The position numbers and the translations under genes were made by a program. This document shows positions 21,379 to 30,247 of a stretch of 59,201 bases of DNA, piece after piece. Source of the stretch: Chloroflexus sp. (lineage in GTDB: Bacteria > Chloroflexota > Anaerolineae > Anaerolineales > Villigracilaceae); assembly GCA_020723995.1 (NCBI GenBank), contig DYHT01000009.1, forward strand, positions 5,599 to 64,799. Direction: 5' to 3'. Position 1 is the stretch's first letter; each line of letters opens with the position of its first letter. The notes beneath the pieces were generated by a model. That model was not told the origin of the DNA, did no database searches, and worked only from the letters and a program-made list of their open reading frames with translations.

Positions 21379-23475
21379 CTATTTGTATTTTACCCTAATG
21401 TCCACCGCTACCGCGCCCTTCGACAACACGTGCAGCGGGTTGATCTCGATTTCGCTGATTTCAGGAAAATCGTGCGCCAACTGCGAGAGGCGCAGCAACA
21501 CGTCTTTCACGGCCTCGGCATCGGCAGGGGCGATAGAGCGGAAACCGGCCAGTTTAAGCCCAGCCCAGGTGCGGCGCAGTAGATCATCGGCCTCGGCGAG
21601 GGTCAGTGGGGCCAGGGCGAAGGCCACATCTTTCAGCCCTTCCACCTCCACGCCGCCGGAGCCGAACATCATCAGCGCGCCGAACTGTGCATCCCGCGCC
21701 GCGCCGAGGATGACTTCCTGTCCATCGGGTAATTGGCGTTGGATATGCACGCCTTCGATTTTCGCATTCGGTTTGGCGGTAAGGGCGCGCGCCGTCACGG
21801 TGCGGAAGGCTTCAGCGGCGGCTTCGGGCGTCTGAATATCCAGCAGCACGCCGCCCACGTCGGATTTGTGGGGAATATCCGGCGAGGCGATTTTGACGGC
21901 CACCGGAAATCCCAATTCAGAAGCAATTGCTGTGGCTTCGTCCGCCGTGCGGGCCAGTTTGACGGGCGCAGTCGGGATGCCGTAGGCGGCCATTAAACGG
22001 TCAGCCGGCTCGGGGTCCAGAAAGCGTCCGGCTTTTGCTTCGACAAGAACATTGCGGGCATCCGCCTTCGAGACCCTAAAAGTCTGCGCGACCTTTAGGG
22101 TCTGTTTATCCAAAAACTCCGCCCGTTCGGCCAGCACCGCCAGGGCCGAGGCAGCCCGTTCCGGGAAACGATATTCTGGCACGCGCGCCGCCCGCAAACG
22201 CCCGGCAGCCTTCTGGATGAGCTGCTCACCCATCAGCGCCACCACCACCGGTTTGGAAGAAGAACGGATCAACGGAATCAGCGAGTCTGCGACCGATTCA
22301 GCGGCATACATGGGCGGAGGGGGCAGGATAACCAGCACGCCGTCCACGCCAGGATCGGCCAGCAGCAGGCGCAGGCAAGCCGCATAGATATCGGGTGAAG
22401 CGGATGCCAGCATGTCCACCGGGTTGTTGAGACCCGCGGCTGAAGGTAGGAGATCTGCCAGGCAGGAATGCGTTTCAGGACTGAGCACAGCCAGCGACAG
22501 GCCGTGGATTTCGAGCGCATCTGCGGCAATCACACCCGGCCCGCCGGCGTTGGTCAGCACCGCCATACGCCTGCCTTGCGGCAGCGGACAACAGGCCAGT
22601 GCCATGGCCCAATCGAACATCTCCTCGCTGGTAGAGGCGCGTAGGATTCCAGCCCGATGGAAGGCGGCATCGTAGGCCGCCTCCTGACCGGCGAGGGCGC
22701 CGGTGTGCGAAGCCGCGGCGCGTTGACCGGCGGCAAAACGCCCCACCTTGAGCGCCACGACCGGCTTGCGGCGGGCGACTTTGCTGGCTTCTTCGATAAA
22801 TCTGCGGCCATCGCTGACGCTTTCAACATAGAGCGTCAGGACACGCGTGTTTTCGTCTTCGACCACGGCGGCGAGCATATCCGTCTCGTTGACATCCGCC
22901 TGGTTGCCCAGGCTGATCAGGCGCGATAAGCCGAAACCTTGGCCGCGCGCCCAGTCAATGATCGCGGCGCAAATCGCCCCGGATTGTGAGATGAAAGCCA
23001 CGTCGCCAGCGGTCGGCATGGGCGGCGGAAGGAAGGTGGTATCCAGCGGGAGATGGGTATCCAGCAGGCCGATGCAGTTCGGCCCAATGAGGCGGATATT
23101 ACCCATTTCGGCTACACGCAGAATTTCAGCTTCCAGAGCCGCCCCCTGAGCGCCAGCCTCGCGAAAGCCAGACGAGACAATAATCACCGCATGAACTCCG
23201 CGCTCCCCACAGGCGCGCAAGGCACCTGCCACACCCGGCGCAGGGACAATCAGCACAGCCAAATCCACCGGGTCGGGAATATCTGCCAGCGAGTTATAAA
23301 CCGGGCGGCCAAACAGGTTGCCGGTCTTCTGGCTGACGAAATGGATGGCGCCGTCGTATCCGCTATTGACCAGGTTGCGCGCCACGCCATAGCCCAATTT
23401 GGTCGGGCTGCTGGAGGCGCCGACCACGACCACGCCGCGCGGGCGAAAGAAGGGAGTGAGGGAGTTATCAGTCAT
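21379..23475 (-). CDS. ADP-forming acetate/acyl-CoA synthetase, fused alpha-beta
   Basis: 698 residues. A CoA-binding Rossmann domain (GVVVVGASSSPTKLGYGVA) is followed by two succinyl-CoA-ligase-like domains and then a C-terminal ATP-grasp domain (LAAYGIPTAPV-type start, GFPVAVKIASPDIPHKSDVGG, DQEVILGAARDAQFGALMMF-like segment). The family makes ATP from acyl-CoA by substrate-level phosphorylation, typical of fermentative and syntrophic organisms. The join between the halves (about residue 460) carries an in-frame palindrome at 22071-22103. Confidence 0.88.
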   Translation of the reverse strand: MTDNSLTPFFRPRGVVVVGASSSPTKLGYGVARNLVNSGYDGAIHFVSQKTGNLFGRPVYNSLADIPDPVDLAVLIVPAPGVAGALRACGERGVHAVIIVSSGFREAGAQGAALEAEILRVAEMGNIRLIGPNCIGLLDTHLPLDTTFLPPPMPTAGDVAFISQSGAICAAIIDWARGQGFGLSRLISLGNQADVNETDMLAAVVEDENTRVLTLYVESVSDGRRFIEEASKVARRKPVVALKVGRFAAGQRAAASHTGALAGQEAAYDAAFHRAGILRASTSEEMFDWAMALACCPLPQGRRMAVLTNAGGPGVIAADALEIHGLSLAVLSPETHSCLADLLPSAAGLNNPVDMLASASPDIYAACLRLLLADPGVDGVLVILPPPPMYAAESVADSLIPLIRSSSKPVVVALMGEQLIQKAAGRLRAARVPEYRFPERAASALAVLAERAEFLDKQTLKVAQTFRVSKADARNVLVEAKAGRFLDPEPADRLMAAYGIPTAPVKLARTADEATAIASELGFPVAVKIASPDIPHKSDVGGVLLDIQTPEAAAEAFRTVTARALTAKPNAKIEGVHIQRQLPDGQEVILGAARDAQFGALMMFGSGGVEVEGLKDVAFALAPLTLAEADDLLRRTWAGLKLAGFRSIAPADAEAVKDVLLRLSQLAHDFPEISEIEINPLHVLSKGAVAVDIRVKYK
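22071..22103. repeat. In-frame AGACCCTAAA palindrome (acyl-CoA synthetase)
   Basis: AGACCCTAAA at 22071-22080 pairs exactly with TTTAGGGTCT at 22094-22103. The inner part AGTCTGCGCGACC is partly complementary. It encodes QTLKVAQTFRV in the linker of the synthetase. A shorter relative, AGGTCTATAAGACCT, lies at 10582-10596. Confidence 0.8.
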
Positions 23476-23624
23476 CGGTAATGGTGAGCAGAATACAGAT
23501 TGCAGATGGCAGAAAATGTAGGCAAGTGTAATTTACGTTTTTCGTCTTACACGCTACGCCAACAACTGCTGATTATAACAACGATGCGGGCAGGCGGAAC
23601 TCGTTTCTCATTTCTCGTTACTGT

Positions 23625-23630
23625 TATAAT
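23625..23630 (+). promoter_or_regulatory. Possible -10 box
   Basis: A TATAAT lies ten bases before the ATG of the small membrane protein at 23640. No convincing -35 box is visible at the proper distance. If used, the transcript would have almost no leader. Confidence 0.3.
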
Positions 23631-23639
23631 TCACTCATC

Positions 23640-24134
23640 ATGGATAAAGTGCCATCGTTTCGCCCGTATCTGGTTTCGACCATCATCATGCTCGTCCTCG
23701 GCTGGGGTGGGCTGACGCTGCTAGTCAACTTCACCCTGCCGACCGTCTGGCCGCGCTGGTGGTTTTTCGTGCTGTGGACGCTGGCCCTGACCGGCACGGC
23801 CCTGCCCGTGGCATGGTTTCTCAACCTGCGTTTTCCCTCTGACCCACCGGCGGGAGAAAACGTCATCCTGCGGCAGGCCATCTGGTTTGGCGTTTATGGC
23901 AGCACACTGGCCTGGCTGCAACTCGGTCGCCTGCTCAACTTGGAGTATATTTTTGGGCTGGCGGCGGGGTTGGCTGCCATCGAGTATCTCATTCGCATGA
24001 GGGAGCGATCTCGCTGGCAACCACCGGTTATCAGCGAGCAGCCTGCCCTGAGCGAAGGCGAAGGGTCACCAGTCGCCAGTCACCAGTCGCCAGTTGACGA
24101 AGATAAAAACGAATTTCGATTCTCAAATCACTAA
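23640..24134 (+). CDS. Small multi-pass membrane protein, unknown
   Basis: 164 residues with about four hydrophobic helices (near 10-32, 38-60, 78-96 and 100-116). A hydrophilic tail after residue 125 is encoded by repeat-like sequence (CCAGTCGCCAGTCACCAGTC words at 24068-24095). I do not recognise the family. The gene ends 11 bases before selA and may be co-transcribed with it. Confidence 0.55.
   Translation: MDKVPSFRPYLVSTIIMLVLGWGGLTLLVNFTLPTVWPRWWFFVLWTLALTGTALPVAWFLNLRFPSDPPAGENVILRQAIWFGVYGSTLAWLQLGRLLNLEYIFGLAAGLAAIEYLIRMRERSRWQPPVISEQPALSEGEGSPVASHQSPVDEDKNEFRFSNH
24040..24100. repeat. Low-complexity repeat in the tail of the membrane protein gene
   Basis: Contains CCTGAGCGAAGGCGAAGGGT and tandem CAGTCGCCAGTCACCAGTCG words. 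They encode the Ser/Glu/Gln-rich C-terminus of the preceding protein, which probably ended earlier before this insertion. Confidence 0.5.
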
Positions 24135-24145
24135 TCTCTCCTCCA

Positions 24146-25510
24146 ATGCCCAACTTACGTTCCCTCCCTTCCGTTGAACAACTGTTACAAACGCAACTGG
24201 CAGCGGAACTGATCGCCGCTTTTGGGCGTCCGCTCACCCTGGGAGCCATCCGCAGCGTTCTGGACGAGGTGCGTGCGTCCGTTTCGAAGGGCGCTGACCT
24301 GACCCTGCCTGACCGCGAAAGCCTCCTCGAGCACGCCTCGGCTTGTCTGGACAATTGGACGACATCCACACTTCTGCCGGTCATCAATGCCAGCGGGGTC
24401 ATCTTGCATACCAATTTAGGCCGCGCCCCGTTGAGCACAGCCACACTCCAAGCCATGCAGTCCATCGCCCGCGGCTACTCGAACCTCGAATTTGACCTGG
24501 GCACGGGCAAGCGCGGCTCGCGGCTGAACCATGCTGAGGCGATCCTCAAGCGGCTGACCGGCGCGGAAGCAGCCGTGGTGGTCAATAACAATGCCGCGGC
24601 GGTGCTGCTGGCGCTTTCAGCCCTGGCGAACCGCAGGCGGGTCATCATCGCCCGTTCGCAACTGATCGAGATCGGCGGCGGATTCCGCGTGCCAGACGTG
24701 ATGAAACAATCTGGTGCCAAGCTGGTTGAAGTCGGGACGACCAACCGCATTCACCTCACCGATTACGAGCAAGCTCTGGCAGAACCGATCGCAATGGTCA
24801 TGCACGCCCATCGTTCCAATTTCAAGATCATCGGTTTCACTGAAGAACCGGGATTGAAAGAAATCGTGCACCTTTCCCACCTGGCTGGTGTCACATTCTT
24901 AGACGACCTCGGCTCCGGCGCTCTGCTGGAGACTGAACGCTTCGGGCTGGGCCACGAGCCAACTGTGCAGGAATCTCTGGCCGCCGACGTGGACCTGGTC
25001 TGCTTTTCGGGCGATAAGCTGCTCGGTGGCCCACAGGCCGGGATCATCCTCGGCCGCGCTAATCTGATCGCCAAAATCAAAAAGCACCCGCTGGCACGCG
25101 CCGTACGGGCCGATAAAGTATGTCTGGCGGGTATTACCGCCACGCTGCTGCATTATCTCAAAGACGAAGCCGAGCGCGAGATTCCCGTCTGGCGTATGAT
25201 TGCCACCACGCCGGAGCAAGTCAAGGCACGCGCCGCAGGCTGGGCGGCGGAACTGGGCCAGGGTCAGGTGGTGATAGGTGAATCCACCGTCGGCGGGGGA
25301 AGTTTGCCGGGCGAGAGCTTGCCCACGTTTTTGCTCTCATTGGCTGTCAAAAGTCCGGACAAGTTTTTGGAAAATCTTCGCCAGCAACAGCCGCCCATTA
25401 TTGCCCGGACAGAAAATGAGCGTGTCCTGCTCGACCCGCGCACGGTCTTGCCGGAGCAGGAAGGGGCATTGCTGGTTGGGTTGAAGAATGTGTTGGGCAG
25501 GAAAAACTAA
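24146..25510 (+). CDS. selA: L-seryl-tRNA(Sec) selenium transferase SelA
   Basis: 454 residues, normal length. An N-terminal helical domain (LPSVEQLLQTQLAAELIAAFG) is followed by the PLP fold-type I core: INASGVILHTNLGRAPLS, YSNLEFDLGTGKRGSR, AAVVVNNNAAAVLLAL, and CFSGDKLLGGPQAGII with the PLP lysine. SelA converts Ser-tRNA(Sec) to Sec-tRNA(Sec). selB, selD and tRNA-Sec are not in this window. A SelA-like enzyme with another role cannot be excluded, but the sequence looks like true SelA. Confidence 0.93.
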   Translation: MPNLRSLPSVEQLLQTQLAAELIAAFGRPLTLGAIRSVLDEVRASVSKGADLTLPDRESLLEHASACLDNWTTSTLLPVINASGVILHTNLGRAPLSTATLQAMQSIARGYSNLEFDLGTGKRGSRLNHAEAILKRLTGAEAAVVVNNNAAAVLLALSALANRRRVIIARSQLIEIGGGFRVPDVMKQSGAKLVEVGTTNRIHLTDYEQALAEPIAMVMHAHRSNFKIIGFTEEPGLKEIVHLSHLAGVTFLDDLGSGALLETERFGLGHEPTVQESLAADVDLVCFSGDKLLGGPQAGIILGRANLIAKIKKHPLARAVRADKVCLAGITATLLHYLKDEAEREIPVWRMIATTPEQVKARAAGWAAELGQGQVVIGESTVGGGSLPGESLPTFLLSLAVKSPDKFLENLRQQQPPIIARTENERVLLDPRTVLPEQEGALLVGLKNVLGRKN

Positions 25511-25563
25511 ACGCGAATGACGCGAATACTCTTCGAGTACGATGTGGGCAAATGGCGCGAATG
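25510..25563. repeat. Left GCGAAT arm flanking GxxExxY gene 2
   Basis: Starts AACGCGAAT (25510-25518), followed by GACGCGAAT and further GCGAAT units, with the small hairpin TACTCTTCGAGTA in between. It pairs with the right arm at 26093-26130. The same nine-mer ends the empty element at 9530. Confidence 0.75.
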
Positions 25564-25608
25564 TTTTTTGGATTTGTCTTATGGCGGTGAGGACTTTGGG
25601 AGGATGAG

Positions 25609-26043
25609 ATGACTGATGAAATTATCGAGAAAGAGTTATCGTTCCAGATCATGAAAGCAGCATTCGAGGTGCACAACCATTTGGGGCCAGGCTTTTTGGA
25701 ATCGATTTACGAAGAAGCGATGACCCTGCAACTGCGTGCCGACGGTCATCAAGTAGAAACACAAGTCAGAGTGCCAATCTTTTATAAAGGCCAGAAAATC
25801 GGTGAGCATGTATTGGACCAGATTGTGGACGGTAGAGTCGTCCTTGAATTAAAAACCGTTTCCGAAATTGCTCCCATTCACGAACAGCAGGCTCTTTCGT
25901 ATCTCAAAGCCGCCGGCCTGCCGCTGGCCATCATCATCAATTTCGGCGCGACGCGCGTCCAGCACAGCCGCGTGGTCAACACCAAAGGCAAAGCCACCCG
26001 CCCTTCTCGCGCCCCACAACAACCCATGCCGAAAAACATCTAA
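25609..26043 (+). CDS. GxxExxY family protein 2
   Basis: 144 residues, distantly similar to the protein at 18187. MKAAFEVHNHLGPGFLESIYEEAM contains G-x-x-E-x-x-Y. The nuclease-like D-x(n)-E-x-K pattern is HVLDQIVDGRVVLELKTV, and AIIINFGATRVQ matches the other copy near the end. The strong ribosome-binding site GGAGGATGAG precedes the ATG. The last 20 or so residues are basic and not shared with copy 1. Enclosed by GCGAAT inverted arms. Function unknown. Confidence 0.88.
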   Translation: MTDEIIEKELSFQIMKAAFEVHNHLGPGFLESIYEEAMTLQLRADGHQVETQVRVPIFYKGQKIGEHVLDQIVDGRVVLELKTVSEIAPIHEQQALSYLKAAGLPLAIIINFGATRVQHSRVVNTKGKATRPSRAPQQPMPKNI

Positions 26044-26092
26044 CCCAATTCGGAGTCGCGCCAATAAGCAAGACTCCCAAAATTTTAACCTT

Positions 26093-26130
26093 TTATTCGC
26101 GTTATTCGCTCATTCGCGCAATTCGCGTTA
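26093..26130. repeat. Right GCGAAT arm flanking GxxExxY gene 2
   Basis: Made of ATTCGC units (ATTCGCGTTATTCGCTCATT and following), ending ATTCGCGTT at 26121-26129, the complement of the left-arm start. It finishes 24 bases before the M24 peptidase start. Confidence 0.75.
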
Positions 26131-26153
26131 GAAAGTCCTCCCGTGGAGAAACC

Positions 26154-27401
26154 ATGAAATCCGACCTCGATGCCCTCATGCAAGCCAAGAAGTTAGACGC
26201 CCTGCTCGTTATCGGCAACGCCGAGCATAACCCTCCAATGTATTACTTGACCGGCGGTGGGCATGTCAACAATGCAACGCTAATCAAGAAACGCGGCGAA
26301 GAAGCCGTACTTTTCTGCAACGATATGGAGCGCGACGAAGCCGCCCAATCCGGGTTGAAGATTGTCCCGTACAGCAGCTACAATTACGAGGCATTGCTGA
26401 AAGAAGCCTACGGCGACCCGGCCCTGGCCGCTGCCATCCGCTACAAGCGTATGTTCACCGACCAGGGTGTGCATGGCCGCGTCGGCATCTACGGCAACAC
26501 CGACCTAGGCTCGGCCTTCGCCATCTTCACCCACTTGCAAAAACTCATGCCGGAGTTCCAACTGGTTGGCGAGACGCGCGACGACTCGCTCTTTATAAAA
26601 GCAATGGAAACCAAAGACGAGACCGAGGTTGCGCGCATCCGCAAGATGGGCAAAATAACGACCCAGGTCGTGGGACGCGTCGCCGAGTACCTGACGGGGT
26701 GTGATGTCCGCGCCGATGAAGTTCTGCTGAAAGAAGACGGCTCCCCGCTAACCGTCTCGGACGTCAAATCCAAAATCAATCTCTGGCTGGCCGAGTTGGG
26801 CGCGGAAAATCCCGAAGGCACCATTTTCGCCATCGGGCGGGATGCGGGTGTCCCGCACTCCAGCGGCACGCCGACCGACCTGTTGCGCCTGGGCCAGACC
26901 ATCATCTTCGACATCTACCCGTGCGAGGCGGGCGGCGGCTACTTCTACGATTTCACTCGCACGTGGTCGTTGGGTTACGCCACGCCCGAGACGCAGAAAC
27001 TCTACGATGAAGTAAAGTCCGTGTTCGACAAGGCGATGGAGAACTTCGACCTCAATACGCCTTTCAAAAACCTCAACCGCTTCGTTTGCGAGGAATTCGA
27101 GGGGATGGGGCATAAGTCACCGCTCAACACGCAGGCGCCGGTGGAGGGATACGTCCACTCGCTGGGACATGGCCTCGGTCTGAACGTCCACGAACGCCCC
27201 TGGTCGGAGCTGACCGCGGCCGACGACAACATCCTCAAGCCCGGCGTAGTCATGACGATCGAACCCGGCCTGTACTATCCCGAAAAAGGCATGGGCGTGC
27301 GCATCGAGGACTCGCTCTGGGTGCGGCCGGATGGGAAAGTGGAAATCCTGGCCGAGTATCCAGATGATTTTGTGTTGGAGATGAAGAAGTGGAAGAAATA
27401 G
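26154..27401 (+). CDS. M24 family metallopeptidase (Xaa-Pro aminopeptidase-like)
   Basis: 415 residues: an N-terminal creatinase-like domain (about 1-150) and a C-terminal pita-bread domain. The five metal ligands are visible: Asp in IIFDIYP, Asp in FYDFTRTW, His in SLGHGLGLNVHE, Glu in TIEPGLYYP and Glu in GVRIEDSLWV. It probably removes N-terminal residues before proline in the cytoplasm. Followed by RM system 2, with which no functional link is expected. Confidence 0.9.
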   Translation: MKSDLDALMQAKKLDALLVIGNAEHNPPMYYLTGGGHVNNATLIKKRGEEAVLFCNDMERDEAAQSGLKIVPYSSYNYEALLKEAYGDPALAAAIRYKRMFTDQGVHGRVGIYGNTDLGSAFAIFTHLQKLMPEFQLVGETRDDSLFIKAMETKDETEVARIRKMGKITTQVVGRVAEYLTGCDVRADEVLLKEDGSPLTVSDVKSKINLWLAELGAENPEGTIFAIGRDAGVPHSSGTPTDLLRLGQTIIFDIYPCEAGGGYFYDFTRTWSLGYATPETQKLYDEVKSVFDKAMENFDLNTPFKNLNRFVCEEFEGMGHKSPLNTQAPVEGYVHSLGHGLGLNVHERPWSELTAADDNILKPGVVMTIEPGLYYPEKGMGVRIEDSLWVRPDGKVEILAEYPDDFVLEMKKWKK

Positions 27402-27487
27402 ACAGAAGCCCGAAGGCCATTTGAGGATAAAATAGGGTCATCTTTGCTTGTAATTTCTCCATATCGCCTTTTAAGAAAAGAGTTTGC

Positions 27488-28840
27488 ATGAGAGCCAGAC
27501 AAGTACCATTATTTGCTGTAGATCAAGAAGAGATCACCGAAACGCAAGAGTGGGGAACTTTCAAAGATAGTCTGCGCGCACCAATTCATAATTGGTTTAC
27601 TTACCCTGCTGGCTTCTCATATAAGGCTGTCGAGTCAAGCTTTAAGAAGAACGGCATCAAAGAGGGGGATGTCGTTTATGACCCCTTCATGGGTTCGGGA
27701 ACGACAAATATCACCGCAAAAAAACTCGCCATTAGTTCTTATGGCGTCGAGGCGCATCCCTTCGTTTTTCGAATTGCTAAAACCAAGATGAATTGGGATA
27801 TCGAAAGGGATGATGCTACTCGTGCTTTGAAAGAAATCGAAAAGAACGTTAGAGGTCACAAAAGGGATTTTAACGGACGTGATAAAAAAGGATATTTGGA
27901 AACTGAATTTCCCGAGCTTGTCTTGAAGTGCTACGAGGAAAGCACCTTATTGGACCTGCTGTTTATTCGTAACGCGATAGTAAATGGCAATTTCTCAACA
28001 GAAATAAAGGATCTTCTCTTAGTCGGCCTTACCAGTATTTTGCGGCAAGTTTCCACTGCCGCCACCGGCTGGCCTTACATAGCGCCGAAAAAACAAAAAA
28101 CGACTTCTCTGAATAAGAATGCGCTTTATGAATTCTCTCGCCAGATAGGCAAGATGGTAGATGATATCGAAACTACGGTTTATGAGGCAAATCCAAATTA
28201 TAAGAACTCTTTTCATAGAATTTTCAAAGCCGATTCGCGGCATACACAAGAATTGATACTGGATGAATCTGTTGACCATGTATTTACATCGCCGCCCTAT
28301 CTGAACAATTTCGATTACGCAGACCGTACCCGCCTTGAACTCTATTTTTTTGGTGAGGCCAAAAATTGGGGCGAGATATCGGAAAATATCCGCACCAAGT
28401 TAATAACGTCTGCGACAACGCAAATTTCCAGAGATGATCCCAGATACAATTTGTCGAAAGTTTTGGAAGAAGCCTGTCCGGAGGTGGCCGATTTTCTGCA
28501 CAAGTCAGTTTCCGAGTTGGGCAAAATTAGATTGACCCATGGTGGTAAAAAGAGTTATGACCATCTAGTTTCAGGCTATTTCAATGATATGTTCCAAGTC
28601 ATCGCGGAAGTTTTTAGGATACTCAAGAGCGACACAAAAGCCATTTTTGTTTTAGGAGATTCTGCCCCTTATGGTGTTCATATTCCCACCGATGAACTTA
28701 TCGGGAAAATTGGGTTAGGGGTAGGTTTCTCAGACTTCAAAATTGATATATTACGAACTCGTGGCGAAAAATGGAAAGCCAATCCGCAAAGACACGGCGT
28801 TATGCTACGGGAATCCATTGTCACATTGCTGAAGGCATAA
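27488..28840 (+). CDS. DNA methyltransferase of RM system 2
   Basis: 450 residues. The AdoMet motif DPFMGSGTTNITAKKL (about residue 63) precedes the catalytic motif TSPPYLNNFDYADRTRLELY (about 265) by about 200 residues. This is the opposite order to the RM system 1 enzyme, so the two are unrelated in class. Lower GC and longer A/T runs than flanking genes suggest horizontal transfer. The nuclease gene starts one base after its stop. Confidence 0.9.
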   Translation: MRARQVPLFAVDQEEITETQEWGTFKDSLRAPIHNWFTYPAGFSYKAVESSFKKNGIKEGDVVYDPFMGSGTTNITAKKLAISSYGVEAHPFVFRIAKTKMNWDIERDDATRALKEIEKNVRGHKRDFNGRDKKGYLETEFPELVLKCYEESTLLDLLFIRNAIVNGNFSTEIKDLLLVGLTSILRQVSTAATGWPYIAPKKQKTTSLNKNALYEFSRQIGKMVDDIETTVYEANPNYKNSFHRIFKADSRHTQELILDESVDHVFTSPPYLNNFDYADRTRLELYFFGEAKNWGEISENIRTKLITSATTQISRDDPRYNLSKVLEEACPEVADFLHKSVSELGKIRLTHGGKKSYDHLVSGYFNDMFQVIAEVFRILKSDTKAIFVLGDSAPYGVHIPTDELIGKIGLGVGFSDFKIDILRTRGEKWKANPQRHGVMLRESIVTLLKA

Positions 28841-28841
28841 C

Positions 28842-29657
28842 ATGGCAACTAAAAACATTTCCATTTATGGCAGTGCTATCGGAGAGGCAATTGGCGCAGA
28901 AATGCAGAGTGCGCTGAATGTTTTTCTCACGAAACTTGCTGACAAAGAAGGCTATCACTTTTTGAGTACAAGCCCATTTGAAGGCAAGAAGAAGCTCTTG
29001 ATGTTTGATAATTTCGGGAATGATTACAACATAGATGCTGTTCTTGTCAACGAGGAAACACAGCCGCTTATTTTATTCGAATGGAAATACATTCGGTACA
29101 AAAAACACAACCGTGATAAGGCAAGTTGGGTTTGCAGCGCTCATCCTGCCATACGACGACGATACGCCAGTATCCGAAGTTCAATCGCCGTTCTTGCTGG
29201 TAGTTGGAGTTCATCATCCATTGCGATGATGAAAAGCAATCACATAAATGTCTTTCTGATTCCTTTTGAACGAATCTGCGAAATATTGTTGAAATTTGGT
29301 ATTGATTTCCATTGGGAGGAAAAAGACCGCGAAAAATCAGAAAGGGCGTGGAATAAGTTTTCAAAATTAACCGATAAGCAGAGAGCAAGCATCGGCGTTG
29401 ACATGATAAATTTCATCAAGGATGACTTGCAAAAATTGGTTTTATCTATCCTTGACGATTCCGCCGAACGTAAAATTGAAATTGTGACACTTGAGTTTCG
29501 TTCAAATCTTGGGGAGGTCAAAGAATATCAATTCGACAGCATTGACGAGGCTATTGATTTTCTTAACGTAAACGAGCTCAAAGATATATTTATTACCGGC
29601 GATTCGCTAACTCTGTTTGACCCTCGCCCCACATTCGAGGATGACGAGCAGGAATAA
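28842..29657 (+). CDS. Type II restriction endonuclease of RM system 2
   Basis: 271 residues. The PD-(D/E)XK core is readable: NIDAVLVN with the first acidic residue, then LILFEWKYIRYKKHNRDKAS with E-x-K and the conserved basic stretch. SIRSSIAVLAGSW and INVFLIPF follow. Immediate coupling to a methyltransferase supports the assignment. The cleavage sequence cannot be read from the protein. It appears intact. Confidence 0.8.
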   Translation: MATKNISIYGSAIGEAIGAEMQSALNVFLTKLADKEGYHFLSTSPFEGKKKLLMFDNFGNDYNIDAVLVNEETQPLILFEWKYIRYKKHNRDKASWVCSAHPAIRRRYASIRSSIAVLAGSWSSSSIAMMKSNHINVFLIPFERICEILLKFGIDFHWEEKDREKSERAWNKFSKLTDKQRASIGVDMINFIKDDLQKLVLSILDDSAERKIEIVTLEFRSNLGEVKEYQFDSIDEAIDFLNVNELKDIFITGDSLTLFDPRPTFEDDEQE

Positions 29658-29663
29658 TTCGGA

Positions 29664-30095
29664 ATGGACCAAAACGAATACCAAATGCTGATCTACTGGA
29701 GCGACGAGGATCAGGCCTACGTCGTCGAAGTTCCCGAACTGCCCGGCTGTATGGCGGATGGCATGACGCGCCAGGAAGCCCTCGCCAGCGCCGAGATTAT
29801 CGTCCAGGAATGGCTCGAAACCGCCCACGACCTGGGCCGCGCTGTCCCCGCGCCGCAGGGAAGATTGCTCACCATCGCCGAGGCCGCCGAACGGCTCGGG
29901 TTGAGCGTCACCATGGTGCGGCGCTACTGCGCGGATGGCAAAATCCCCGCCCAGAAAATCGGGCGCGACTGGGCAATCCTATGGCGCGATGTGGAACACT
30001 TCGCCGCCACGCCCCGTCACAGCGGACGGCCCTCCGTGCGTTATGTCCAACTCCAAAGCAGCGCACACAACGTGGCAGACAAGCCTTCCGACTGA
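29664..30095 (+). CDS. HicB-like domain fused to an excisionase-type HTH
   Basis: 143 residues. Residues 1-65 are a HicB-type antitoxin fold (YWSDEDQAYVVEVPELPGCM). Residues about 68-115 are a MerR/excisionase-type helix-turn-helix (LTIAEAAERLGLSVTMVRRYC, then GKIPAQKIGRDWAI). No HicA toxin is adjacent. A second HicB-like gene without the HTH lies at 30795 before the intact tsaD. This one stands before a tsaD fragment, so the pair marks a duplication. Probably a DNA-binding regulator. Confidence 0.8.
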   Translation: MDQNEYQMLIYWSDEDQAYVVEVPELPGCMADGMTRQEALASAEIIVQEWLETAHDLGRAVPAPQGRLLTIAEAAERLGLSVTMVRRYCADGKIPAQKIGRDWAILWRDVEHFAATPRHSGRPSVRYVQLQSSAHNVADKPSD

Positions 30096-30144
30096 TAACG
30101 GCTAATTCACTTCTTTCTCCTTGCTTACTCGTTTCTCGTAACTT

Positions 30145-30207
30145 ATGCCTGAATTACCTCCCGCCCGCATCCTTGCCATCGAAACCTCCTGCGACGAGGA
30201 TGTTTGA
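30145..30207 (+). pseudogene. Remnant of tsaD 5' end
   Basis: ATG 30145 opens MPELPPARILAIETSCDED and stops at TGA after 20 codons. The intact TsaD at 31005 begins MAALPPARILAIETSCDET. The two share 15 of 16 residues after the start region, while most synonymous positions differ. The remnant is therefore an allele of different ancestry, not a recent copy. A MazEF-like pair and a second hicB lie between remnant and intact gene. Confidence 0.85.
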
Positions 30208-30247
30208 TTTGGTGTAGAATGGGTCATGATTATAGGAGATACCGATT

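Noticed and set aside
24146-25510. tRNA-Sec or selB near selA
   Set aside because: I looked on both strands between 23480 and 26150 for a long-variable-arm tRNA or an EF-Tu-like gene and saw neither.
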